Shown: positions 31,774 to 40,473 of the stretch, one piece after another
How positions within the stretch are numbered: the first letter of the stretch is position 1
How the letters are laid out: each line of letters starts with the position of its first letter
Assembly (NCBI GenBank): GCA_043802345.1
Contig: JAZDLC010000196.1
Span: forward strand, 1-47,714
DNA length: 47,714 nt
DNA from: JAZDLC01 sp043802345
GTDB taxonomy: Bacteria; Planctomycetota; B15-G4; JADJEK01
Direction of reading: 5' to 3'
Position numbers and translations under genes: made by a program
The notes under the pieces: model-generated
What the model was told of the DNA's origin: nothing
Seen by the model: only the letters and a program-made list of their open reading frames with translations
Database searches by the model: none

Positions 31774-33519
31774 ATGTTCCGGGTCCGACGAGTTTTTGAC
31801 GACCTGCTGCCGGAGGACGCCGATGCCGTCCGCCAGGTTACGCAGATCCTGAAAGAGCAGTTCCCGGATCTCCGTCCCAGGGAGATCCAGGCGATTCCGA
31901 AGAAGCTCAAGGATCCGGTCGGCGCCGGGTGGCGCACCATCCTGTTCGTGGCGGAGAAGCAGCGCGAGGTCCGCGGCTTCGCCCTGGTGCTGCACGCTCC
32001 GGACGAGAGCTTCTGCTACCTCGACTACATTGCCGCGGGGATGACCCGCACCGGCTCGGGAGTCGGTGGCGCCCTCTACCAGCGAGTGCGGGAGGAAGTG
32101 CGCCTGCTCGGCGCCGTCGGACTGTTCCTCGAGTGCCTTCCGGACGACCTCGAGCACTGTCCCGAGCCGGAACTGCGCAAGGAGAACGCCCGGCGACTGC
32201 GTTTCTACGAGAACTACGGGGCACGTCCGCTCGACGGCAACGCCTACCAGACTCCGATCGATCCAGGCGATACCCACATGCCGGTGCTGGTGTACGACGG
32301 GCTCGATCCCGACCGGCCCCTGGCCAGGACGCGGGCGCGGCGCGTGGTGCGGGCGATCCTGGAGCGGAAGTACGGTGACCTGTGCCCGGCCCTGTACGTC
32401 GACAAGGTGGTGGCGTCCTTCAAGGACGATCCGGTGAAGCTGCGCCCCTACCTTTACGTGAAGGAACCCGCCGCCGCCCTGCCGGGGACCGGCCCACTCC
32501 CTGTCGAGCATCAGATCGCGCTCACCATCAACAAGGACCATGAGATCCACCATGTACGTGAGCGCGGCTACGTCGAATCGCCGGTACGGATCGCGACCAT
32601 CCAGCGCGAGGTCGACAAGCTGCCGTTCATGACCACTCTGCCGGTCCGGAGCTTCCCGGACAGGCACGTGGAGGCGGTCCATGACCGCGCCTTCCTCAGC
32701 TACTTGAAGACGGTGTGCGACAACACGCCGGAGGGGGAGTCGGTCTACCCGTACGTCTTCCCGATCCGCAACGCGGCCCGGCCGCCGAAGGAACTCGCCG
32801 TACGTGCCGGTTACTTCTGCATCGACACCTTAACGCCGCTGCACCGGAACGTCTGGCGCGCGGCCAGAGGCGCGGTGAACTGCGCGCTGACCGTCGCGGA
32901 CGCCCTGCTCCAGGGCCACCGGCTGGCGTATGCGCTGGTCCGCCCGCCGGGGCATCACGCCGAGACCCGGACGTTCGGCGGCTTCTGCTACCTGAATTCC
33001 ACCGCCATTGCCGCGCAGTATCTCGCGGGCCGCGGACGGGTGGCGATCCTCGACATCGACTACCATCACGGCAACGGGCAGCAGGAGATCTTCTACCGGC
33101 GCAGAGATGTGCTCACCATCTCCATCCACGGCCACCCGCGGTTCGCCTACCCGTACTTCAGCGGCTTCGAGGACGAACGCGGCGAGGGGGAGGGCACGGA
33201 ATTCAACCGCAACTATCCGCTGGCCGAGGCCACCACGCCGGAGCAGTACGCGGCCACGCTGCACCGCGCGCTGGGGCGAATCCACTCCTTCAAGCCGACA
33301 GCGCTGGTGGTGGCGCTGGGACTCGACACCGCGCAGGGAGACCCGACCGGAACCTGGTCGCTGCGTCCCAAGAACTTCGAGGAGAACGGCCGGCAGATCG
33401 GTCTGCTGCGCCTGCCCACGCTGGTGGTGCAGGAGGGGGGATACCGCACGCGAACCCTGGGAATCAACCTGCGCAACTTCCTGTTGGGACTGCGTCAGGG
33501 AATGCTGGAGGCCGGATGA
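31774..33519 (+). CDS. GNAT acetyltransferase fused to acetylpolyamine amidohydrolase / HDAC-fold deacetylase
   Basis: A 581-residue two-enzyme protein. Residues 1-175 are a GNAT fold with an acetyl-CoA loop around 92-99 (RTGSGVGG) and the late strand FYENYGARPL. Residues about 250-580 are a class II-type deacetylase: the PPGHH motif with His394-His395, zinc ligands Asp429 and His431 (DIDYHHGNG), third ligand Asp518 (GLDTAQGD) and the catalytic Tyr557 (GGYRT). The HHGNGQQEIFY wording matches acetylpolyamine amidohydrolases more than eukaryotic histone deacetylases, so a small acetylated amine is the likely substrate. All active-site residues are present in the deacetylase half. The gene starts two bases after ligase 2 and overlaps the last acetyltransferase gene. 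Confidence 0.88.
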   Translation: MFRVRRVFDDLLPEDADAVRQVTQILKEQFPDLRPREIQAIPKKLKDPVGAGWRTILFVAEKQREVRGFALVLHAPDESFCYLDYIAAGMTRTGSGVGGALYQRVREEVRLLGAVGLFLECLPDDLEHCPEPELRKENARRLRFYENYGARPLDGNAYQTPIDPGDTHMPVLVYDGLDPDRPLARTRARRVVRAILERKYGDLCPALYVDKVVASFKDDPVKLRPYLYVKEPAAALPGTGPLPVEHQIALTINKDHEIHHVRERGYVESPVRIATIQREVDKLPFMTTLPVRSFPDRHVEAVHDRAFLSYLKTVCDNTPEGESVYPYVFPIRNAARPPKELAVRAGYFCIDTLTPLHRNVWRAARGAVNCALTVADALLQGHRLAYALVRPPGHHAETRTFGGFCYLNSTAIAAQYLAGRGRVAILDIDYHHGNGQQEIFYRRRDVLTISIHGHPRFAYPYFSGFEDERGEGEGTEFNRNYPLAEATTPEQYAATLHRALGRIHSFKPTALVVALGLDTAQGDPTGTWSLRPKNFEENGRQIGLLRLPTLVVQEGGYRTRTLGINLRNFLLGLRQGMLEAG

Positions 33520-34016
33520 TGAACGATGGAAACCTGCGCTTTCGCGCCGAGCCGGGAGCCGACGGCTGCGAGATCGTGCGTGAGATCACGATGAGCAGCG
33601 GCTACTTCAACGAGGAGGAGGTGGAGGTCGCCGTCTCCCTGGTCGCCGAACGCCTGGAGAAGGGGGAAGCGAGCGGGTACTACTTCCGCTTCGCCGAACG
33701 GGACGGGCGCGCGGTCGGCTACACCACCTTCGGCCCGATCGCCGGCACCGACCAGCGGTACGACCTGTACTGGATCGCTGTTGCCGAAGAGGAGCGGGGG
33801 ACGGGCATCGGCAAGGTACTGCTCAAGGAAACCGAGCAGGCGATCCTCGCCGCCGGCGGCGCGCGGATCTTCGTGGAGACCAGTTCGCGTCCCGACTACG
33901 TCTCGACCCGGCGCTTCTACGAGGCGACCGGCTACTCTCACGTCGTCACGATCGAGGGCTTCTACCGCAAGGGGGACGGGAAGGCGCTCTACGTGAAGAT
34001 CCTGCGAGAGGACTAA
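33516..34016 (+). CDS. GNAT family N-acetyltransferase
   Basis: A 166-residue single-domain acetyltransferase. Two ATGs lie in ATGATGA over the deacetylase stop codon; the first is used here. The acetyl-CoA loop is ERGTGIGKVLL (R-x-x-G-x-G) in the middle, preceded by YDLYWIAV (beta-4) and followed by FVETSSRPDYVSTRRFYEATGY (beta-5 and alpha-4). Its place next to a lysine 2,3-aminomutase raises beta-lysine N6-acetylation, as in the AblA/AblB pair that makes the osmolyte N-epsilon-acetyl-beta-lysine. I do not see close AblB resemblance, so this is only one option. It is the last gene of the operon. Confidence 0.8.
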   Translation: MMNDGNLRFRAEPGADGCEIVREITMSSGYFNEEEVEVAVSLVAERLEKGEASGYYFRFAERDGRAVGYTTFGPIAGTDQRYDLYWIAVAEEERGTGIGKVLLKETEQAILAAGGARIFVETSSRPDYVSTRRFYEATGYSHVVTIEGFYRKGDGKALYVKILRED

Positions 34017-34301
34017 AGAGCGAGCCGCCGGCACCCTTGATCGGGTAACGCCCATCCTGGAAGTCAGCAACAGATCGTCCTCCAGGGAAACCAGGAAACC
34101 AGGAAGTGGATTGCTGCTGTTGGCCGGGAACCTCCAACATGCCAGCGCGTTCGACTTCTCGGACCACACAGCGGCAACCGAACCGCCCCGAAAAAGCAGA
34201 AGAAAAAGTACTGACTTCTCTGCCGGACTGCGATTCCCCCTGTGACGGGCGCTGTGTGCCGCCCTCGCAATGAGAAGCCTCGGTCCAGAAGGAGTTCAGC
34301 C

Positions 34302-34535
34302 ATGAATCAGCGAAACGGCCTCCTGTGTCTGACTGATACAGCAGCAATTACGGCGTTGTCTGTGCGCCGGCGACCAGCCTGCTGGATCTGGGCGGCTGTG
34401 CTGCTTTGGCTCGCGCCGGCCGTCATGGCCGGTGAGACCACCTGCGCGTCGGTCGACCCGACCGGGGCGCAGGCGAACGGCCGCCTGGTAACCTTCGAGT
34501 CGTTTGCGACGAATCTCGTGTCCGAGTTGGAGTAG
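34302..34535 (+). pseudogene. Short remnant of a secreted-protein gene
   Basis: A good ribosome site (AAGGAG, seven bases from the ATG) starts 77 codons that contain a likely signal peptide (ACWIWAAVLLWLAPAVMAG) and then only about 30 residues. The stop comes directly before GGGGACATCCC, a hairpin (CTTGCG-CTCG-CGCAAG at 34557-34572) and repeat copy B, so the rest of the gene was probably replaced by mobile DNA. A genuine small secreted protein is possible. The 285 bases upstream of it, back to the operon end, show only a short direct repeat (AAACCAGG twice near 34099). Confidence 0.4.
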
Positions 34536-34579
34536 GGGACATCCCTGATATTCGTACTTGCGCTCGCGCAAGCGACGGA

Positions 34580-34695
34580 GGTACGGTGCCGCGACAGATT
34601 CCTCCGGATTCATGAGACAGCGCGGCGGATTGCCGGGAGCCTGTCAACTACGAGGAGCCGATCGAATCCGGTGGAAAGTGTCGCGGCACCGTACC
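34580..34695. repeat. Palindromic repeat element, full copy B
   Basis: The outer arms are GGTACGGTGCCGCGACA and TGTCGCGGCACCGTACC, continuing inwards as TTCCTCCGGATTC against GAATCCGGTGGAA. It is 116 bp, two bases longer than copy A, and the two align along the centre as well (both have a GCGCG-x-TGCCGG-like core). It ends two bases from the stop codon of the stress-protein gene. Confidence 0.8.
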
Positions 34696-34696
34696 C

Positions 34697-35128
34697 TCAG
34701 GGCACGACGGTGATTGGCACGGGGCTCATCTGCACCAGCGAGCCCGACACGCTGCCGAAGAGGAGCAAGGCCACGAGCGAGCGTCCGCGGCGGCCGGTGA
34801 ACATCTGATCGACGTCTCGCTCCTTGGCCAGCGCGCACAGGCATTCGCTCGTGTGGCCATGTCTGACCACCAGTTCGATCCCGAGATCGCCGCCGCCCAG
34901 CTCGTCGGCGAGTGGCTGCAAGATGCCGGACGTGGCATCTGCGATCTCCTTGCGGTGTTCGACGGGCCGTTCCGAGAGCTCCTCCGGCGTGAGGAGCTCG
35001 TAGGGGGACCAGTCCACGATGTGGGCCAGGATCAGCCGTGCGCCCTCGGCCCGGGCCCTTCTTGCGGCGTACTGAGCGGCGCGCCGCGCGCCCTCGCTCC
35101 CATCGGCTCCCACCAGAAAGACTGCCAT
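34697..35128 (-). CDS. Universal stress protein (UspA family)
   Basis: A 143-residue protein starting at the ATG at 35128 with GAGGTGA four bases upstream. It opens MAVFLVGADGSEGARRAAQYA, the usual beta-1 and nucleotide turn (GxDGS). It ends with the ATP-binding signature G-x2-G-x9-G-S (GRRGRSLVALLLFGS) followed by SPVPITVVP. So it is an ATP-binding member. It acts in the cytoplasm, in stress survival; the specific signal is unknown. Its stop codon abuts repeat copy B, which could affect the 3' end of the message. Confidence 0.9.
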   Translation of the reverse strand: MAVFLVGADGSEGARRAAQYAARRARAEGARLILAHIVDWSPYELLTPEELSERPVEHRKEIADATSGILQPLADELGGGDLGIELVVRHGHTSECLCALAKERDVDQMFTGRRGRSLVALLLFGSVSGSLVQMSPVPITVVP

Positions 35129-35330
35129 CAAATCACCTCGCGCGTTCTCTTGGTTCGGATCCGGATCCTGGAGGCACAATAGTCGGCCCGCCGCCTTGCG
35201 GCAAGGTCGTTGCGCGGCGGGTCACAGGCCGGGATTCCTCGGGGCGCAAGCCAGGGCCGTCGGATTCGACGCACAGGAACATTGAGTTTGGGGCGCCGCA
35301 GATGACCGCCGTGAGCCGATAAGGGAGTCC

Positions 35331-35549
35331 ATGGATTTTGGAGCCAATGCGCTGTACGCCTCGGTGTTCCTGAGCGCCGTCGGCGTCGGTTTCTTCGTCT
35401 ACGGCAAGAAGCAGCGCCGCGCGCCGCAACTGGTGGGGGGGCTCCTGTTGATGGTCTTCCCCTACTTCGTGACCGGAGCGGGGTGGATGCTGCTGACCGG
35501 TGGCGCCGTGGTCCTGGGAATCGTGCTCGCGGTCCGGTACGGGCTCTAG
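35331..35549 (+). CDS. Small two-helix inner-membrane protein
   Basis: A 72-residue protein with AAGGGAG four bases before the ATG. Two or three hydrophobic segments (about 8-24, 35-50 and 52-68) flank a short basic loop YGKKQRRAP, which should face the cytoplasm. It resembles short proteins that databases call amino acid transport proteins without experimental support. No partner is evident; the PEBP lipoprotein gene converges with it five bases away. Confidence 0.7.
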   Translation: MDFGANALYASVFLSAVGVGFFVYGKKQRRAPQLVGGLLLMVFPYFVTGAGWMLLTGGAVVLGIVLAVRYGL

Positions 35550-35554
35550 AGTCT

Positions 35555-36109
35555 CTACCGCGAGTACAAGCCCGTCACGGTGCCTGAACCGAGAATGTGT
35601 CCCGCCATCTTGTTCCGCAATTCCTCCACGGTGGCGCCTGGCTCCAGGTCGAGCGCCGCGTCGAGGGCGTAGAGGGTGAAGATATAGTGGTGGTCTCCCG
35701 AACCGGGTGGCGGCGCGGGTCCACGCCACCCCAGGTTCTTGCCTCCGGGCCAGGAGTTTCGCCCGTCACGCGCAGGGGTTTCCCCGGCCGCGAACCCCTC
35801 GGGCAGGCTCCCTGTGGCAGGGCCGATCCCGTACAGCACCCAGTGCACCCAGGGCGTCGCGGTCGGCGCGTCGGGGTCCTCGCAGATGAGCGCCAGTTCC
35901 TTCGCGCCGGCGGGGATCTCCGCGAAATCCAGCGGCGGCGAGAGATCCTCTCCATCCGCCGTGTGCTTTTTCGGCATCCGCCCGCCGTCAGCGAACGCGG
36001 AACTCTTGAGGGTCGGCATGGACGACGTCTCCTCGGTCGCCGGCCGCCCGCCGCAGCAGGCGAGAAGGCCGGTGAGCAAAGCCAGAAGCAATACCTGTGC
36101 GAGTTTCAT
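35555..36109 (-). CDS. YbhB/YbcL (PEBP) family lipoprotein
   Basis: A 184-residue protein. I use the ATG at 36109, which begins a lipoprotein signal MKLAQVLLLALLTGLLAC with the lipobox cysteine at 18; longer starts lack a signal. The mature part is the phosphatidylethanolamine-binding fold: GEDLSPPLDF, CEDPDAP with the ligand-site DPDAP, HWVLYGI, then GPAPPPGSGDHHYIFTLYALD. It probably binds a small anionic ligand at the outer side of the membrane; bacterial members have no settled role. It is a single gene, divergent from the metallopeptidase-like gene at 36275. Confidence 0.9.
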   Translation of the reverse strand: MKLAQVLLLALLTGLLACCGGRPATEETSSMPTLKSSAFADGGRMPKKHTADGEDLSPPLDFAEIPAGAKELALICEDPDAPTATPWVHWVLYGIGPATGSLPEGFAAGETPARDGRNSWPGGKNLGWRGPAPPPGSGDHHYIFTLYALDAALDLEPGATVEELRNKMAGHILGSGTVTGLYSR

Positions 36110-36274
36110 GCCCCTCATTCTGCCGGAAGGCCCGCGGGGATGGCAAGCGCGGCCGGCGTGATCTCCTTGAGGTCCTGATACAATGCCGGCGCCAGGAAGG
36201 CCCAGGAGTCGCTCGTCAACCAGACACCCATTGCGGGCTCGCGCGGGCATCCGCCCGACGAATGGATCGATGCC

Positions 36275-38172
36275 ATGTCACTCCAACAGATCTCGCGCCT
36301 GACCCTGCTCGCCTGGTGCGCCCTGTGGAGTGCGTCGACAGCCGGAGCGGCCGTGCCTCCTCCGTCCGAAACCCCGGTCGACATCGTTGTGTCCGGGCGG
36401 ACCTCGACACTTTTGGGCATCACGATCGTCAACGTCGGACAGGAAGTTCCCAGGACGTATGCGGGCGACCAAATCAAGAGCGTGCCGGGCACCACGTGGT
36501 ACGTCAGCCGCCACTACGCGCTGCGTTCGGAGATGTCCGAAAGCGAATCGCGAGAGTATCTGACCCTGTCCGAACTCGCCTACCCCCACCTGGTGTGGGT
36601 GATCGGCAAGGAACCTCCGGACATCGACACGACGCGCATCGCGCTGTCGTACTCGAAGAGCCTGGAGCGGCTGAAGGAGGCGAGCGACATCGATCTTGGC
36701 GGCGTGGGGTGGCGCGGCGGCGGCGGGGGGTGACGTTGACGGCGAACCGGGTCGCGTACAACTACCCGAGCGGCACTTTGCGGTATCACCGGCGCGACCT
36801 GGTGATCCACGAGAATCTGCATGCGTTCCAGTGGATCGCCACCGGCAGCACCGACAACATGCCGCTCAGGTTCAACGAGGGGATCACCTACGCGCTTGCC
36901 AACCACGTCTTCGACCCGAAGAACAACCGGCTCACCGTCATGGTGCTGGACAAGGCGACGACCAACAACCCGTTCGACTCGGGCCTGCGCCGGCTGGAGC
37001 ACGACTTCGTGCCGGCGGGCGACTTCTACGGCTCCAGCGGCGGGGACCGCGGTTACATCCCTGATGTCTGGGCCATCTGGATGCAGTTCCTCTGGTCGGA
37101 CCCCGAGCGGTGCATGAAGCAGAAGATCTGGCGCGACGGGATGTTCCGTGCGAACCTCGGGGGCGAGGCGCAGCAGGAACTCGACCGGCGGCTCATGGAG
37201 GAGATCTTCGGCCCGGCCGACGCGCTGAACGAGGAGTGGAAGGCGTGGCTCTCGAAACGGCGCAGCTCCTTCCACTACGTCGACTGGGGATGGGAGCAGG
37301 AGGGGGACACGTTCTGGTCGTACGGCTGGCCGAATCGCCTCGGATTCTCGGAGACCGACCTCCAGTATGCGCCCGCGGAGAGGGTCGAGTACGATCCATT
37401 GCGCATGGACTGGCCCGCCGAGTCGAAGTCGCACCTCGTCGGCGAGGTGAGGAGAGGCGTGGCCGAGCCGAGCGTCGGCTGCGTGGTCGATTTCTCGAGG
37501 TACCGCCGGCAGGGGCTCATCGGCATGGGGCTGGGGCTGATGCCCGATCCGGCGCCGAGCCTGGTCGCCGTGCTCGTCGACTCCGAACGCCAACTGCTGG
37601 TCGACGGTTCCGGCATCGGCATCCCGTCGCAGACGTTCCCCTTCTCGAGGGAGTTCCAGGACGCGATGGAGGCGGGCGCCCACCGCGTCGGTCTGACGCT
37701 GCGAATCGAGCAGGAGGCGCTCTCGATCGTCGCCCGTGCGGGCAAGGAGGACGCGGTCTGTGAGCTGACCGCCTCGATGCCCCTCACGCCGGAGCTGCGC
37801 GGCAGGCTCCTGAACCGGCACCTGGCCGTCCTCGCGAAGGACGGACGGCTGGGCATCACCCCGTACGTGGACGACGCCCGCCTGCCGCCGCCCGACCTTT
37901 CAAGGCCCGCGCCCCCGAACCGCTGGCGCTTCGCGGGTGAGGAGGAGCTCTACCGGCTCTACCGCGCCGCCTGGCGGCTGGGGGACGACACGCCCAGCTC
38001 GTTGATGCTCCTCAAGGACCGGTTGACCGGGGCCGCCGGCGCCGGGGCGGAGGAGCAACAACGCGGCATGGTCGAATACCGCGAGCGGATCGGCGCTGTC
38101 CTGCGGGACGTGAAGCACGTTCCAGAGGGAGAGAAGGCGAACCTGGCGCTCAGGGAGCTTCTGGGAGCTTAA
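36275..38172 (+). pseudogene. Putative secreted gluzincin-like metallopeptidase, frameshifted in a G run
   Basis: The gene starts with a signal peptide (MSLQQISRLTLLAWCALWSA) at 36275 and reads to a TGA at 36731-36733. The conserved part continues in the frame one base back, open to 38172. The break lies in GGCGGCGGCGGGGGG at about 36716-36730; one more G there would restore about 632 residues. After the break comes HENLH (36808-36822), then exactly 18 residues, then Glu in FNEGITYALA. That is the HExxH-x18-E zinc spacing of gluzincins such as M1 and M61. The last 250 residues are mixed and not recognised. The shift may be an assembly error in a homopolymer, a real mutation or a programmed slip. 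It converges with the lyase gene, overlapping by four bases. Confidence 0.7.
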
Positions 38173-40436
38173 TCCAGGGTCACCTCGTCTTCCCAGTACC
38201 GCCACTTCATCGGGCCGTAGCCGGTTCCGAGGTCGTCGGGCTCCAGGGCGTAGGTGTTGGTCCGGGCCGCGAACAGGGTGCGCCCGTCATGGAGCAGCTT
38301 GACCAGGTTGGCGGCGGACCAGGAGAGGGTCTTGCCGTTTCTTCTTGCGTGGAGAAAGCCGGCGTCGGTGCAGAAAGGGCCGTACTGCACCTTCCCTGAC
38401 TCGAAGGTGTAGCGGGGCCGGACGTTCTCGGTGAGGACGTCCTGGTCCAAGTCGGTCTTGATGCCGATGGTGTGCGTGGCTCCGCCGGCCTCGAGGCGGA
38501 CGCCGACGCCCTGCCGCGGTCCCTCCACGGCCAGGAGTTCCGCCGCGCCGGTCCATGGTTCGCCGGCCGTCGCGCGCTCTGTCGGCACGAGGAGCGTGAC
38601 GAAGGTCTCGACCTGCCCCGCCTGGTAATGGCTCGAGATGGTCTGGTAGACGGCGGTCTCCTGCTGCCTGGTGCGCATCAGCAGGAACGTGCCGTCACGG
38701 CGAATCCCCTGCTGGAGGAACCGGATCCGGAGCGCCCGGTTTCTGGGCGGCTCGTAGATGTGGCCGCCAGAGCAGGGAATCGTATCGGTCGCAATGACGT
38801 AGTTCCCCTCTTCCTGCTCGAGGACGGTCGTACCGTGCCAGAGGGTGGTGAAGGTGTAGTACCCGGTCTCCAGGATCTTGGCGATGTCGACGACCAGGAA
38901 GACGTCTTCCTCCTCGAGGTAGACGATCACCCGGTCCGACTCGTAGCCGCGCTGCTCGTCGCGGACACGGGTCCGGCTCATGGCGACATGCCGCAGGTCG
39001 AGGAAGTCGATCTTCTCGGTGACGACCTTGTGGTACGCGCCCGAGTTGCGCAGGAATTCGAAGAGCGGTTGCTGCCGGTCCCGCTTCCCGTTCCGTCCGA
39101 CGAAGGTGTTGTGGAAGAGGTCGGCGCGGAACGCCCCGTATTCGCCCGACGGGATGGCGTCGCGGTATCCGGGGTTCTTCAGCAGCACCGACCCCCCGCT
39201 CATCAGCAGGCAGATGGCGTTTTCATCGGCATGGCCGTGGTGCATCTTCTCCTCTTCCACCGGGATCGTCCGGCGGAGGAAGTCGCGCGCCGTGCGCGCG
39301 AATGGCCCCTCATCGCGGTAGTTCAGCAGCAGGAAGGTGTCCTCGTCGCCAAAGCCGTCGCGGAAGACGATCTTCTTGCCGACCAGGTCTTCCAGGACCT
39401 CCTCGCTCCTCGCCTCCGGAGGGACGGGTTCGATCCCGTCATCCGCCCACCTGTAGGCGTCGAGGAGCAGGAGCGCGGAGCGGCTGTCGAGCTCCTCTCC
39501 GTGCCGCGCGGTCATCGCGGAAAAGACGCGCCGGGCCGCCCATTTCAGATCGACGCGGCCGTATTCGGCAGCGCCCCGTTCGAAGCAGGCCAGGTAGCTG
39601 GGCCAGCTCTCATCAAAGCGGGAGTCGCCGAACTCCGGCACCATGCCGGTGGGGGACATCAGGTGCAGGAAGTAGTCGAAGTAGTACCGCACCGTGACGA
39701 GGTCGAAGAGCGCGGCATCCGCTCGCAGGTCGGCGTCGTGGATCAGGGAGAGGAGCCAGACCGGGTGGTAGATCGAGGTGTCCTCCTCCTCCCACTTCCC
39801 CCGGCTGTCCTCGGCGAGGATCTTCGCCAGGCGTCTCCAGGACGCCGCCTGTGCGTGGTCCGGCAGCGCCTTTGCCGCAAGCTCCAGCCCCTCGGCCCGC
39901 AGGATCGCGCGGTTCATCGGACCCCATTCCGGGTTGACCAGCGCGTAGTCGGCGCTCTCCGCGATGCTCCGCTCGATCAGTTCCTGCTGTTCCAGGGTCA
40001 CGGAGGCGCTTTCTCGCACGCGCAGCCAGGCCTGGCAGTAGGTTCCCAGGTGGAAGAAGTCGGTGAGCGTCGGCAGCCCGCCGGCGTAGTCGGGGCGGCT
40101 CAAAAGGAGCGACTCGGGGCAGTACTGCTTGAACCGGGGCATCTCGGCCATCCAGCGGAGAGCCTCCTGTGCGTATCGCTCCTCACCGGTCAGCTCATGG
40201 AGCGACGCGGCAAGCCCGGAGAGCCAGATGGGCGCTGCGGGCGGACCGAACCCCCAGATCGCGACCGGCTCGTACTCTTCGATCCATCGTTCCACTTCGC
40301 CCGGAACCGCCTTCGCGTTCTTCTCGAACGCCGCCTTGGCCAGGGCGAGGTAGGCATCCCTCTCCTCCGCGGGAGCAGCTTCGGCGTTGCCGCAAGCGAG
40401 GAACAGAAGGGCTGCCAGAAGGCCTTGCAGTTTCAT
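38169..40436 (-). CDS. Heparinase II/III-like polysaccharide lyase
   Basis: A 755-residue protein with a lipoprotein-like signal (MKLQGLLAALLFLAC, cysteine 15) and GGAGG five bases before the ATG. Residues about 25-350 form the alpha-helical toroid; residues about 370-720 are the beta-sandwich part, with the family hallmark HHGHADENAICLLMSGGSVLLKNPGY at its start. These enzymes cut uronic-acid polysaccharides by beta-elimination, giving unsaturated ends. The exact polysaccharide (heparan, alginate or other) cannot be read here. It is the last gene of a three-gene minus-strand operon after the URO-D-like protein and the symporter, so it probably makes the oligo- or monosaccharide which that symporter takes up. 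Confidence 0.85.
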   Translation of the reverse strand: MKLQGLLAALLFLACGNAEAAPAEERDAYLALAKAAFEKNAKAVPGEVERWIEEYEPVAIWGFGPPAAPIWLSGLAASLHELTGEERYAQEALRWMAEMPRFKQYCPESLLLSRPDYAGGLPTLTDFFHLGTYCQAWLRVRESASVTLEQQELIERSIAESADYALVNPEWGPMNRAILRAEGLELAAKALPDHAQAASWRRLAKILAEDSRGKWEEEDTSIYHPVWLLSLIHDADLRADAALFDLVTVRYYFDYFLHLMSPTGMVPEFGDSRFDESWPSYLACFERGAAEYGRVDLKWAARRVFSAMTARHGEELDSRSALLLLDAYRWADDGIEPVPPEARSEEVLEDLVGKKIVFRDGFGDEDTFLLLNYRDEGPFARTARDFLRRTIPVEEEKMHHGHADENAICLLMSGGSVLLKNPGYRDAIPSGEYGAFRADLFHNTFVGRNGKRDRQQPLFEFLRNSGAYHKVVTEKIDFLDLRHVAMSRTRVRDEQRGYESDRVIVYLEEEDVFLVVDIAKILETGYYTFTTLWHGTTVLEQEEGNYVIATDTIPCSGGHIYEPPRNRALRIRFLQQGIRRDGTFLLMRTRQQETAVYQTISSHYQAGQVETFVTLLVPTERATAGEPWTGAAELLAVEGPRQGVGVRLEAGGATHTIGIKTDLDQDVLTENVRPRYTFESGKVQYGPFCTDAGFLHARRNGKTLSWSAANLVKLLHDGRTLFAARTNTYALEPDDLGTGYGPMKWRYWEDEVTLD

Positions 40437-40473
40437 GAGTCCTCCAGAGTTCTCCTCGTGCGACGAGGCGGCC

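Noticed and set aside
31774..33519. True histone deacetylase
   Set aside because: The HHGNG wording and the amine-metabolism context fit acetylpolyamine amidohydrolases; bacteria of this kind usually lack histones.
36097..36274. Upstream extension of the frame that holds the HExxH motif
   Set aside because: It overlaps the PEBP gene start antisense and gives no signal peptide; the frame at 36275 with a signal peptide plus a frameshift explains the gene better.
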